A DNA stretch of 37,862 nucleotides. Source: an uncultured Caryophanales bacterium. Its GTDB lineage: Bacteria; Bacillota_I; Bacilli_A; RF39; UBA660. The notes below the pieces were generated by a model, which made no database searches, was not told the DNA's origin, and saw only the letters and a program-made list of their open reading frames with translations. Position numbers and translations under genes: made by a program. Positions 1 through 9,474 of the stretch are shown piece by piece; the stretch's first letter is position 1; each line of letters starts with the position of its first letter. The stretch is from the NCBI GenBank assembly GCA_945228905.1, contig CALYOH010000004.1:1-37862 (forward strand), given 5' to 3'.

Positions 1-44
1 CACGCGTAAGATCGTCGGCAGCGTCAGATGTGTATAAGAGACAG
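1..44 (+). other. Illumina Nextera adapter with i5 index (artefact)
   Basis: TCGTCGGCAGCGTCAGATGTGTATAAGAGACAG at 12-44; GCGTAAGA at 4-11 matches a Nextera i5 index; CAC at 1-3 matches the end of the P5 oligo. Confidence 0.98.
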
Positions 45-1190
45 GTAGAGGGACAAGTAAGAAAATGGGAGGATGTACCTGAAGATATTAGGGATATATT
101 TGATAAGTTAGGTATTCCTGATGCTGAAAAAGAGGCACTTGCTGGTTCTGGAGCTCAATTTGATTCAGAAGTTGTTTATCATAATTTAACTGATGATTTA
201 AAGAAACAAGGAATTATTTATACTAGTTTTGATGAAGGATTGAGAGAATATCCTGAACTTGTCAAAAAGTATTTTTCTAAAGCGGTACCAATTAATGATC
301 ATAAGTATATTGCTCTACATTATGCTTTGTTTTCTGGAGGTAGTTTTGTTTATATACCTAAAAATGCTAAATTAGATAGACCATTACAAAGTTATTTTAG
401 ACTTAATGCTCCAGGAGCAGGACAATTTGAACATACTTTGATTATTGTTGATGAAGGTGCTGATTTACAATTTATAGAAGGTTGTTCTGCACCGGGATAT
501 AATGAACTTAATTTACATGCTGGATGTGTTGAATTATTTGTTGAAAAGAATGCATCTCTTAGATTTTCTACTATAGAAAATTGGTCTAAGAATATGCTTA
601 ATCTTAATACTAAAAAATGCTTTGTTGGAGAGAATGGTAAAATTGAATGGATAATGGGTTCTTTTGGATCTAAAGTATCTATGTTATATCCACTTAGTGT
701 TTTAAATGGAGAAGGAGCAAGATGTGAATTTACTAATATTTCTTTTGCAGGTAAAGGGCAAAATCTTGATACAGGATTAAAGATTATTCATAATGCTCCT
801 AGAACTAGTTCTATTGTTAATTCTAAGTCTATTTCTAAAGATGGAGGAATTTGTACATTTAGAAGTAATGTATATGTTAAAAAGAATTCTCCTAAATCTA
901 AACTTGCTTTATCTTGTGAATCATTAATGTTAGATAGTATTTCTCGTAGTGATACTATTCCTGTTGATACTATTGAAACTGATGATGTTACTTTTTCTCA
1001 TGAAGCTAAGATTGGTAAGATTAGTGATCAAGCTATATTCTACTTAATGAGTAGAGGTTTATCAGAAGAAGAAGCAAAAGCATTAATAGTTAGAGGATTT
1101 GCTGAACCTATCGCTAAGGCTTTTCCTGTTGAATATGCTGTTGAGATGAATCGATTAATTGATTTAGAATTAGAAGGAAGTATAGGGTAG
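45..1190 (+). CDS. sufB: Fe-S cluster assembly protein SufB, 5'-truncated at contig edge
   Basis: SufB-like sequence (KWEDVPEDIRDIFDKLGIPDAEKEALAGSGAQFDSEVVYHNL...GFAEPIAKAFPVEYAVEMNRLI). The MYKRQ at the start of the ORF is adapter-derived. Confidence 0.95.
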   Translation, partial: VEGQVRKWEDVPEDIRDIFDKLGIPDAEKEALAGSGAQFDSEVVYHNLTDDLKKQGIIYTSFDEGLREYPELVKKYFSKAVPINDHKYIALHYALFSGGSFVYIPKNAKLDRPLQSYFRLNAPGAGQFEHTLIIVDEGADLQFIEGCSAPGYNELNLHAGCVELFVEKNASLRFSTIENWSKNMLNLNTKKCFVGENGKIEWIMGSFGSKVSMLYPLSVLNGEGARCEFTNISFAGKGQNLDTGLKIIHNAPRTSSIVNSKSISKDGGICTFRSNVYVKKNSPKSKLALSCESLMLDSISRSDTIPVDTIETDDVTFSHEAKIGKISDQAIFYLMSRGLSEEEAKALIVRGFAEPIAKAFPVEYAVEMNRLIDLELEGSIG

Positions 1191-1199
1191 GTGATTATT

Positions 1200-2222
1200 A
1201 TGAAATATAGATTAAATAAACTACCAGTAAAAACTACTAATGGTTTTAAGATTAATGATTTAGAAATAGAATTAGATATTCCAAAAATAAATATGTTAAG
1301 TGAATATGATATTACTGATAATAAAGATATAATTATAAATAAAAAAATAGTTAATAAGAAATTAACTACTAAAATAGGATTAGAGTTTTCTAAATATTTA
1401 GATATTAATATTACTATTCCTAAGAATATTATTATTAATGATTCAATATTTATTAATTATAATTTTTCTGAAGATGAAGTATTAATTAGTAAAATTACTA
1501 TTAATTATGAAGAGAATTCTTCTTGTAATTTTGTTATTAATTATAAGGGTAATGATAAGTGTTTTAATCATTTATATGAAGTTGTTAATATGAGTAATAA
1601 ATCTAAAGGAAATATTACTATTATTAATAATATGAATGATAGTACTAATTTTATGGCTATAGAAACTAATAATAGTGATTATTCTAATCTTACTCATAAT
1701 ATAATTGATTTAAATGGTAATTTAAGAGTTTATAATGTATATAGTGATTTAAAATATAAAGCTATTAATAATTTAAATAATATTTATATTGGTAAAGATA
1801 ATAATACTATTGATATGAATTATTATTTAAAGAATAGTGAAAGAGAATCTACTAATAATATGAAAGTTGAAGGATCAATTAATGATAATTGTATTAAGAA
1901 TTTTAGAGGTACTATTGATTTTATAAAGGGATGTAGTAATTCTATAGGTGAAGAGAATGAGAATTGTATATTATTATCTGATACTTGTAGAAGTAGAAGT
2001 CTTCCTCAAATGTTATGTGGAGAAGAGAATGTTGTTGGTACACATGGAGTTTCTTCTGGAAAAGTTGATAAAGAAGAATTATTCTATATAATGTCTAGAG
2101 GATATAGTGAAAAGGATGCTGAGAAATTAATATTACTTGCTAATTTTACTAGTATAGTAAATGATATTCCTGATTCTAGTACTAGAGAAGATATTCTTAA
2201 TTTATTAGAAAATAATATATAA
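1200..2222 (+). CDS. Divergent SufD-like SufBD-family protein
   Basis: Directly follows sufB; C-terminal ELFYIMSRGYSEKDAEKLILLANFTSIVNDI parallels SufB FYLMSRGLSEEEAKALIVRGFAEPI. ATG at 1200 has a better-placed SD (AGGTG) than the GTG at 1191. Confidence 0.75.
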   Translation: MKYRLNKLPVKTTNGFKINDLEIELDIPKINMLSEYDITDNKDIIINKKIVNKKLTTKIGLEFSKYLDINITIPKNIIINDSIFINYNFSEDEVLISKITINYEENSSCNFVINYKGNDKCFNHLYEVVNMSNKSKGNITIINNMNDSTNFMAIETNNSDYSNLTHNIIDLNGNLRVYNVYSDLKYKAINNLNNIYIGKDNNTIDMNYYLKNSERESTNNMKVEGSINDNCIKNFRGTIDFIKGCSNSIGEENENCILLSDTCRSRSLPQMLCGEENVVGTHGVSSGKVDKEELFYIMSRGYSEKDAEKLILLANFTSIVNDIPDSSTREDILNLLENNI

Positions 2223-2252
2223 AAAAAGACTAATTGTTAGTCTTTTTATTTT
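2221..2252. terminator. Bidirectional intrinsic terminator between convergent genes
   Basis: Stem AAAAAGACTA / TAGTCTTTTT with flanking A/T runs. Confidence 0.8.
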
Positions 2253-2791
2253 TCTATTTTTATTGGTTCATCTGGTTTTAATGATACTTCTAATTTCTTT
2301 TGATGAGCTTTTCCCATCATTCTATATTTTACTCCACAAGTATCAAATAGATGTTTAGATACTAAGTTTCCTGGAGTACCATTATATTTATCTGATAAGT
2401 AAACTACTTCTTTTATTCCAGCTTGGATTATATCTTTAGCACATTCATTACAAGGGAATAGGTCTACATATATTCTTGCTCCTCTTAAGTCTTTTCTACT
2501 ACCTAAATAGTTATTAATTGCATTTGCCTCTGCATGACATACATACATGTATTTTGTTTCTGTATCTTTTCCTTCTCTGTTCCATGGAAATATATCATCA
2601 TTAAAGTTATTTGGAGCACCATTATAACCAATTGATAATATTCTATTATCTTCTGATACTATACATGCTCCTACTTGAGTATTTGGATCTTTACTTCTTC
2701 CTGCTGATAGTTTAGCAATTCCCATAAAGAACTCATCCCAACTTAAATAATCTTTTCTTTTATTACCTAAAATATTCTTACTTAATTTCAT
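2246..2791 (-). CDS. dCMP deaminase (ComEB-like)
   Basis: Cytidine/deoxycytidylate deaminase motifs CHAEANAI and PCNECAKDIIQAGI. Confidence 0.9.
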   Translation of the reverse strand: MKLSKNILGNKRKDYLSWDEFFMGIAKLSAGRSKDPNTQVGACIVSEDNRILSIGYNGAPNNFNDDIFPWNREGKDTETKYMYVCHAEANAINNYLGSRKDLRGARIYVDLFPCNECAKDIIQAGIKEVVYLSDKYNGTPGNLVSKHLFDTCGVKYRMMGKAHQKKLEVSLKPDEPIKIEK

Positions 2792-2865
2792 TGTTTCACT
2801 CCCTTAAAAACATTCTATCATAAAAAAATATTTGATGATATAATATTTATGATAAAGAGGTTTAT

Positions 2866-4605
2866 ATGAAAGATTTATTTAAGAATTTAAAATTTGCTTG
2901 GAAATATACTAAGGGTGTAAGACTTAAATTTTTCTTATATGTTATTTCATGCTTTATACATGTAGGTATAAGTGTATTTGTACCAATTATTAGTGCAAAT
3001 ATAATTGTTAATCTTACTAATAATGTATTAGTACAAGTTCTTACTTTAAGTATTGTTTTATTACTTATTGAATTACTTAGAAATGTAGTTATATTTCTTA
3101 ATAGATATTTTTCTCAAAAAGTATATAGAGAAAGTTTTATTAATGTACAAAGTGAATTGGGTAAAGAAATATTAAAATTAGAGAATCAATGTATTGATAA
3201 TAATTCTTCTGGTGTATTTATACAAAGATTAACTAATGATACTAGTAGTATTGCGGATATATTTAATGTATTAAATATTTATCTTACTAATATTTTTACT
3301 GATATTGGTATATTTGTTGCGATTTTTATAATTAATAAGAAGATATTCTTATTTGTATTAATAATGGTTTTTATTATTTATTTAATTGATAGAAGAAGAG
3401 TAAATCTTTTAAATGAAAGAGATAAAGAATTTAGAAAGAAAAATGAAAATGTATCTGGTTTTATTGGTGAAATCGTTAGAGGTATAAGAGATATTAAAAT
3501 GCTTAGTGCTGAAGATAATTTTATGGATGAATTACATAATAAAGTAGTTGATCTTAATCAATATAGATATATGATGATGTCTGCGGATAGAAATTATACT
3601 TTACTTAGAAATACTTATCATGATTTATTTGATATGGCTGTTGTATTTTTACTTGTATATTTAATATTTACTAATGAACTTACTATCTCAACTGCATTAG
3701 TTATTCATAATTATATGGGTAGAGTTACTAATATTGTTGGATATGGTGGAATGTTAATGGAGAAGATTAAGAACTTTAATTTATCTTCTACTAGAATATT
3801 TAATATTATTGATAGTGATGAGTTTACTAAAGAGAAATTTGGTAAGAAACATTTAGATAAAGTTAAAGGTAATTTTGAATTTAATAATGTTAGTTTTGGG
3901 TATAATGAAGATAGAGAAATTCTTAAAGATTTAAGTTTTAAAGTTAAGTCTAGAGAGACAGTTGCATTTGTCGGTAAGAGTGGAACTGGTAAGAGTACTA
4001 TATTTAGTTTATTATGTAAGATGTATACTGTTAATAAAGGTAAAATTACTATAGATGGTGTAGATATTAATGAATTAGATAGAGAATCTATTAGAAATAA
4101 TATTACTATTATTAGTCAAAATCCTTATATTTTTAATATGAGTATTAGAGATAATTTAAGATTAGTTAAGAAAGATTTAACTGAAGAAGAAATGATTGAA
4201 GCTTGCAGAGCAGCTTGTTTAGATGAATTTATTAATTGTTTAGATGATAAATATGATACTGTTGTAGGAGAAGGTGGAATAAGTTTATCTGGAGGTCAAA
4301 GACAAAGACTTGCTATTGCTAGAGCTTTAGTTCAAAAGACTGAGATTATTTTATTTGATGAAGCAACATCTGCTTTAGATAATGAAACACAACAAAAGAT
4401 CCAGCAAGCTATTAGTAATTTACATGATGATTATACTATTATGATAGTTGCTCATAGATTAAGTACTATTGTTAATAGTGATAGAATATTATTCTTAAAT
4501 AATGGTCATATTGAAGCAGAAGGAAATCATAAAGAACTTATGAAATCTTGTCCTGAATATAAGAAATTATATGAATCAGAAATGAGGAATGAAAATGAAG
4601 AGTAA
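2866..4605 (+). CDS. ABC transporter, fused permease/ATP-binding protein (exporter type)
   Basis: N-terminal TM domain, Walker A GKSGTGKST, signature LSGGQRQRLAIARAL, Walker B IILFDEATSALD. Confidence 0.93.
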   Translation: MKDLFKNLKFAWKYTKGVRLKFFLYVISCFIHVGISVFVPIISANIIVNLTNNVLVQVLTLSIVLLLIELLRNVVIFLNRYFSQKVYRESFINVQSELGKEILKLENQCIDNNSSGVFIQRLTNDTSSIADIFNVLNIYLTNIFTDIGIFVAIFIINKKIFLFVLIMVFIIYLIDRRRVNLLNERDKEFRKKNENVSGFIGEIVRGIRDIKMLSAEDNFMDELHNKVVDLNQYRYMMMSADRNYTLLRNTYHDLFDMAVVFLLVYLIFTNELTISTALVIHNYMGRVTNIVGYGGMLMEKIKNFNLSSTRIFNIIDSDEFTKEKFGKKHLDKVKGNFEFNNVSFGYNEDREILKDLSFKVKSRETVAFVGKSGTGKSTIFSLLCKMYTVNKGKITIDGVDINELDRESIRNNITIISQNPYIFNMSIRDNLRLVKKDLTEEEMIEACRAACLDEFINCLDDKYDTVVGEGGISLSGGQRQRLAIARALVQKTEIILFDEATSALDNETQQKIQQAISNLHDDYTIMIVAHRLSTIVNSDRILFLNNGHIEAEGNHKELMKSCPEYKKLYESEMRNENEE

Positions 4606-5818
4606 AATTAGAAATATATTATTTATATTAGTTTTATTATTAACACTATTATTATTACTATCAATTTTCTTTAGTGTTTTTAAAGTAATAAAGAATTCTA
4701 GTGTTGAAAGAGATGAGTCTATGGATAATACTTTTACATTTAATATGATTAGGGAAGTTAATAATAATTATAAAAATACTAATTATTTAATAAGTCCTTA
4801 TTCAATAGAGGTTGCTTTATCTATGGTAAGAGAAGGAGCAAGTTCTACTACTTTAGAAGAATTAGAAAAAGTAGTTCCTGAAAGAGATATAGAAGATATT
4901 AGAATTGATAAGAGAATTAATGTTGCTAATGCATTATTTTTAAAAGATACTTATAAAGATAGTATTAATTTAGATTATAAAAATAAATTAAAAAATAATT
5001 ATCATTCTGAAATATTAATTGATAAATATGAGACTCCTAAAGTTATTAATGATTGGGTTAATAAAGAGACTAGTGGAATGATAGATAAAGTAGTTGATGA
5101 TATTGGTAAAGATTTTATAATGGGTCTTTCTAACGCAGTAGCACTTGATGTTGAATGGAAGAGTGAATTTGATTGTAATAAGACTCATAAAGATATATTT
5201 ACTTCTAATGGTAAAAAGATTGATGTTGCTATGATGAGTAATTCTTATAAACATAGTGCATCATATTTTGATACTGATTATGAGAAGGGGATTATATTAC
5301 CTTATAAAGATTACAATAATAGTAAATTAGAATTTATTGGTATTATTCCTAAAACTGATATTAATAGTTATATTAATAAAATGAATGATAATGTAATAAA
5401 GGAGATATATGATAATAAAATATCTTCTAGTAGTGATTTAACTATTAATTTAAAACTTCCTAGATTTAGTTATTCTTTTGATTATAGTGACTTTAAATCT
5501 GGATTAGAAGATATGGGTCTTAAAGATATATTTAAGTCTACTGCAGACTTTAGTAAAATATCTAATATGGATTTATATATTAATCAAGCTGTACATAAAA
5601 CATTTATTGATTTAAGTGAAAAGGGTACTAAGGCTGCTGCTGTTACATATTTTGGTTTTGATAAGAGTTCTATTGAATTAGATACTAATGAAGTTGATAT
5701 TACGTTTGATAAACCATTTATATATATGATTAAATATAATGATGAAATTGTTTTCTTTGGAGTTGTTTATGAACCTGAAGAGTGGACTAATAAAACAATT
5801 ACTTGTAAGGAGGACTAA
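4589..5818 (+). CDS. Serpin with N-terminal transmembrane anchor
   Basis: Serpin hallmarks LISPYSIEVALSMVREGASSTTLEEL, NALFLKD, INDWVNKETSGMIDKVV, hinge EKGTKAAAVT and FDKPFIYMI; N-terminal hydrophobic segment. Confidence 0.92.
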   Translation: MKMKSKIRNILFILVLLLTLLLLLSIFFSVFKVIKNSSVERDESMDNTFTFNMIREVNNNYKNTNYLISPYSIEVALSMVREGASSTTLEELEKVVPERDIEDIRIDKRINVANALFLKDTYKDSINLDYKNKLKNNYHSEILIDKYETPKVINDWVNKETSGMIDKVVDDIGKDFIMGLSNAVALDVEWKSEFDCNKTHKDIFTSNGKKIDVAMMSNSYKHSASYFDTDYEKGIILPYKDYNNSKLEFIGIIPKTDINSYINKMNDNVIKEIYDNKISSSSDLTINLKLPRFSYSFDYSDFKSGLEDMGLKDIFKSTADFSKISNMDLYINQAVHKTFIDLSEKGTKAAAVTYFGFDKSSIELDTNEVDITFDKPFIYMIKYNDEIVFFGVVYEPEEWTNKTITCKED

Positions 5819-6816
5819 TGGAAAGGGATTATAGACTAGATGTATTAAGATCAATTTCTATGATAATGGTTATATTAATACATGTTGCTAATTGTTATTG
5901 TAGAAGTTTTGGTGATATAAATAATCTTTCTTATATATTTTCTGTTTTTATTAATATTTTATCTAGAATTAGTGTACCTATATTTTTTATGATTAGTGGT
6001 ACATTACTTGTTAGAAAGAATTTTAATAAGAATAAGTATTTAAAAAGATTATTTAAGATATTAATTCCTATTATTATTTGGGATATTATTTATTTAATAT
6101 GGGAATACTTTTATTTAGATGTTACTTATAAGAATTTATTACATTTATTAGTAGAACCTTATAGAAAACATTTATGGTTTTTATATACATTAATTGTTTT
6201 ATATGCAGCACAACCATTACTTAGTGCTTTAATGGATTATTTTGATAGAAATAAATATATTAGATATGGTGCATTTATATTATGTGTTACTTTATGTAAT
6301 TTATGTTTTATATATACTGATTTAACTGATACTTTATCATTATTCTGTTATGGTGGATATTTTATAATAGGTAGATATTTATATGAAACATTTGGAATGG
6401 GTAAGAAAAAGATAAATAATTTATTATTAATTATTCCATTTATATTAGTATTAATAGTAGATGTTTATTTATCATATAAGTTATCTTTTAGAGAGCATAT
6501 GTTTTATAATGTATATTATTCTTATAGAGGTATATTTGTAATGACTTTATCTCTTATTGCCTTTATATTTGTACTTCAAAATATGAAGAGTAAGAAGAGT
6601 AATGATTTTATTACATTATTATGTACTTATTCATTTGGTATTTATTTAATACATGGAATATTCTTAGATATTACTATTAAGACTGTTGGATGTGATATTG
6701 TTTCTATTATAGGAATACCACTACATAGTTTATTTATATTCTTTACTTCATTACTTACATTGATGCTAATTAATAAGATACCTAAAGTTGGTAAATATTT
6801 ATCGACTTATTCTTGA
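5818..6816 (+). CDS. Membrane acyltransferase, acyltransferase-3/OafA-like family
   Basis: RLDVLRSISMIMVILIHV, VPIFFMISGTLLV and multiple TM helices. Confidence 0.85.
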   Translation: MERDYRLDVLRSISMIMVILIHVANCYCRSFGDINNLSYIFSVFINILSRISVPIFFMISGTLLVRKNFNKNKYLKRLFKILIPIIIWDIIYLIWEYFYLDVTYKNLLHLLVEPYRKHLWFLYTLIVLYAAQPLLSALMDYFDRNKYIRYGAFILCVTLCNLCFIYTDLTDTLSLFCYGGYFIIGRYLYETFGMGKKKINNLLLIIPFILVLIVDVYLSYKLSFREHMFYNVYYSYRGIFVMTLSLIAFIFVLQNMKSKKSNDFITLLCTYSFGIYLIHGIFLDITIKTVGCDIVSIIGIPLHSLFIFFTSLLTLMLINKIPKVGKYLSTYS

Positions 6817-6841
6817 TATTAAAAAAAAAGTATGTTATATT
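6813..6841 (+). promoter_or_regulatory. Putative sigma-A-type promoter for glyS leader
   Basis: TTGATA - 17 nt - TATATT. Confidence 0.6.
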
Positions 6842-6847
6842 ATATGC

Positions 6848-6970
6848 ATAAGTGCGATGACGGGTGTGGAAAGCCTAACAGCAGTATAAAATAAAGCTGA
6901 TTCTTCTAGAATAAGTAAGGTGGAACCGCGGAGTTTACTTCGTCCTTACATATTCTAGAAGTTTTTTTAT
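6848..6970 (+). ncRNA. T-box leader of glyS with very short 5' domain
   Basis: T-box sequence AAGGTGGAACCGCG (6917-6930); antiterminator AAGTAA/TTTACTT; terminator TTCTAGAATA...TATTCTAGAA plus T run. Confidence 0.88.
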
Positions 6971-6983
6971 TAGGAGGGATAAA

Positions 6984-8357
6984 ATGGAAAAATTAACAAT
7001 GGAAAAAATAGTTAATTACTGCAAACAATATGGTTTTATTTTTCAAGGATCTGAAATTTATGGAGGATTATCTAATTCTTGGGATTATGGACCGCTAGGA
7101 AGAGAATTAAAAGAAAATATTAAAAGAGCATGGTGGAAAGAGTTTATTCAAAATGAAAAGAATAGTTATGGATTAGATGCTGCTATTATTATGAATCCAG
7201 AAGTATGGGTTGCTTCAGGACATGTTGCAAGTTTTGCTGATCCACTTATTGATTGTAAGAGTTGTAAAGCTAGACATAGAGCTGATAAATTAATTGAAGA
7301 CTTTACTGAAGGAAAAGAAACAGGAGATGGATGGGATAATAAGAAGTTAGAGAATTATATTTCTGAACATAAGATTCCATGTCCTAAATGTGGAAAGAAT
7401 GATTTCACAAGTATAAGACAATTTAATTTATTATTTGAGACTCATATTGGTGTAACTGAGGATTCTACTTCTAAAGTATATTTAAGAGGAGAAACTGCTC
7501 AAGGTATATTTGTTAACTTTAATAATGTTTTAAGAAGTCAAAGAGCTAAAGTTCCATTTGGAATTGGACAAATAGGTAAAGCATTTAGAAATGAAATTAC
7601 TCCAGGAAACTTTATATTTAGAACTAGAGAGTTTGAACAAATGGAATATGAATTCTTCTGTAAACCTGATACTGATTTAGAATGGCATAAATATTTTAAA
7701 GAAAAATGTTTAAAATTCTTAGAGTCTTTAGGATTAAAAGAAGAGAATTTAAGATATAGAGATCATTCTCCTGAAGAATTATCATTCTATAGTAAAGCAA
7801 CTACTGATATTGAATTCTTATATCCTATGGGATGGGGAGAATTATGGGGAATTGCTGATAGAACTGATTATGATTTATCAGTACATGAAGAACATTCTAA
7901 GACTGAGTTAAAATACTTAGATCCAGAAACTAATGAGAAATATGTTCCTTATGTTATTGAACCATCTGTTGGAGTAGATAGACTTTTATTAGCAGTACTA
8001 TGTAATTCATATGAAGAAGAAGAGTTAGAAAATGATACTAGAGAAGTATTACATATTTTACCTTCACTTGCTCCATATAAAGCATGTGTATTACCACTTG
8101 CTAAGAAATATCATGGAGATAAAGCTAATGAAGTATATCAAGAATTATCTAAACGTTTTATGACTAGTTATGATGAGTCTGGATCTATTGGTAAGAGATA
8201 TAGAAGATGTGATGCAATTGGTACTCCATTCTGTATTACAATAGATGATGAAACTATTAATAATGGTACTGTTACTATTAGAGATAGAGATACTATGAAA
8301 CAAGAAACTATTAAATTAAATGAAGTAGTTAATTATATTGAAGAAAGAATTAAATAA
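6984..8357 (+). CDS. glyS: Glycyl-tRNA synthetase, single-chain class II
   Basis: KIVNYCKQYGFIFQGSEIYGGLSNSWDYGPLG; class II motifs FGIGQIGKAFRNEITPGNFIFRTREFEQMEYE and VIEPSVGVDRLLLA. Confidence 0.97.
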   Translation: MEKLTMEKIVNYCKQYGFIFQGSEIYGGLSNSWDYGPLGRELKENIKRAWWKEFIQNEKNSYGLDAAIIMNPEVWVASGHVASFADPLIDCKSCKARHRADKLIEDFTEGKETGDGWDNKKLENYISEHKIPCPKCGKNDFTSIRQFNLLFETHIGVTEDSTSKVYLRGETAQGIFVNFNNVLRSQRAKVPFGIGQIGKAFRNEITPGNFIFRTREFEQMEYEFFCKPDTDLEWHKYFKEKCLKFLESLGLKEENLRYRDHSPEELSFYSKATTDIEFLYPMGWGELWGIADRTDYDLSVHEEHSKTELKYLDPETNEKYVPYVIEPSVGVDRLLLAVLCNSYEEEELENDTREVLHILPSLAPYKACVLPLAKKYHGDKANEVYQELSKRFMTSYDESGSIGKRYRRCDAIGTPFCITIDDETINNGTVTIRDRDTMKQETIKLNEVVNYIEERIK

Positions 8358-8370
8358 TTCTTTCTTTTTA
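8341..8370 (+). terminator. Intrinsic terminator after glyS
   Basis: GAAAGAATTA / TAATTCTTTC followed by T-rich tract; overlaps the stop codon. Confidence 0.7.
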
Positions 8371-8440
8371 CTTATAAATAATTTTTATATAACAATAAAC
8401 ATATCTTATGGTACAATAAACCACATTGGAGGTTGATTAT

Positions 8441-8971
8441 ATGGTTATGAAAAATAATATACGTTTAATTGATGCTCTTTCTGCAAGTAGACAAATAATT
8501 GAGACAATTGAAGGAGAAGAGTGTAAGATACTTTGTGTACCTGTTGAGTATGTTGAAGATGATGGTAGTACTAGAAAATATATATCTTTTTCAATTTGTA
8601 AAACTAGTGAGGCCCCAGAAGCAACAATAAAATTAAGAGGTTGTGAAGGAATGGATTTGGAAGAATTTATTAGGAATAATCCATATCATCATATTTCTAC
8701 ATTTCCAATAGAATATGCTGGTGATGAAGATGCTTCATTTGGAATAGATGATGATAATCCTATTAAAATTCTATTAAAAGATGAAGATGTTGAATTAAAT
8801 AAGTTCTTTACTAATTATATTAATTTTATTAATTATTCGGTTGATAATAATTTAACAGTAAAAGAAGATGATATTTATCAGAATCTATATTTATTTATAA
8901 ATAAAATTAAAGAAGAAAGAGGAGAAAAAATTAGTTTCGTTCAATATATTAAAAGATTTTTTAGTAAATAA
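8441..8971 (+). CDS. Uncharacterized protein, apparent paralog of the 13105-13623 product
   Basis: SD GGAGG at 8429-8433 supports ATG 8441 over the TTG at 8426; shared motifs GEEC, DDDxP(I/V)K, K(E/D)DDI(Y/F)Q and a KRF C-terminus with the later ORF. Confidence 0.7.
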   Translation: MVMKNNIRLIDALSASRQIIETIEGEECKILCVPVEYVEDDGSTRKYISFSICKTSEAPEATIKLRGCEGMDLEEFIRNNPYHHISTFPIEYAGDEDASFGIDDDNPIKILLKDEDVELNKFFTNYINFINYSVDNNLTVKEDDIYQNLYLFINKIKEERGEKISFVQYIKRFFSK

Positions 8972-8989
8972 AATAACAGGGGGTGTTTT

Positions 8990-9439
8990 ATGACTAAGTT
9001 ACTTAATAGAATATTATTTATATTATTAATAATGATTAGTATAGTTATTAGTTATAATAATAAGTCTGATAAGAATAATGATATTTATTATGATAATTTT
9101 AAATATACTAATAATGTTAATTTAAGTAATATAGATGGTACTAATTTTGATTATTCTGCTACTTTAAATGAAGTAGGAGATTATTATGAAATAGATTTTG
9201 ATGTTATAAATCCTACTCCTTATGATATAGAAATAGATCAACTAGATATTCATAAAGATGATAATTATATTCAATATAGATTAGCTTATCAAGATGGAGA
9301 ACTTGTTAATGAAGGAGATACTATAAAGAATGGAGAGACTAAGACATTAAGATATATAGTTTTATATAAGAATGAAGTTCTTATAGATAATTATGATTTT
9401 GATTCTAGTTTTAATATTAATTATAAACAGACTTTTTAG
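8990..9439 (+). CDS. Small exported or membrane-anchored beta-rich protein, unknown function
   Basis: N-terminal hydrophobic segment LLNRILFILLIMISIVISY; SD GGGGGTG; polar beta-rich remainder. Confidence 0.65.
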   Translation: MTKLLNRILFILLIMISIVISYNNKSDKNNDIYYDNFKYTNNVNLSNIDGTNFDYSATLNEVGDYYEIDFDVINPTPYDIEIDQLDIHKDDNYIQYRLAYQDGELVNEGDTIKNGETKTLRYIVLYKNEVLIDNYDFDSSFNINYKQTF

Positions 9440-9450
9440 TCTGTTTTTTA
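9424..9450 (+). terminator. Intrinsic terminator
   Basis: AAACAGACT / AGTCTGTTT plus T run. Confidence 0.8.
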
Positions 9451-9474
9451 TGTTATAATAATATTGGTGATTAT

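Noticed and set aside
5015-5254. Minus-strand ORF inside the serpin gene
   Set aside because: Antisense to a well-supported CDS; low-complexity; no SD or homology cue.
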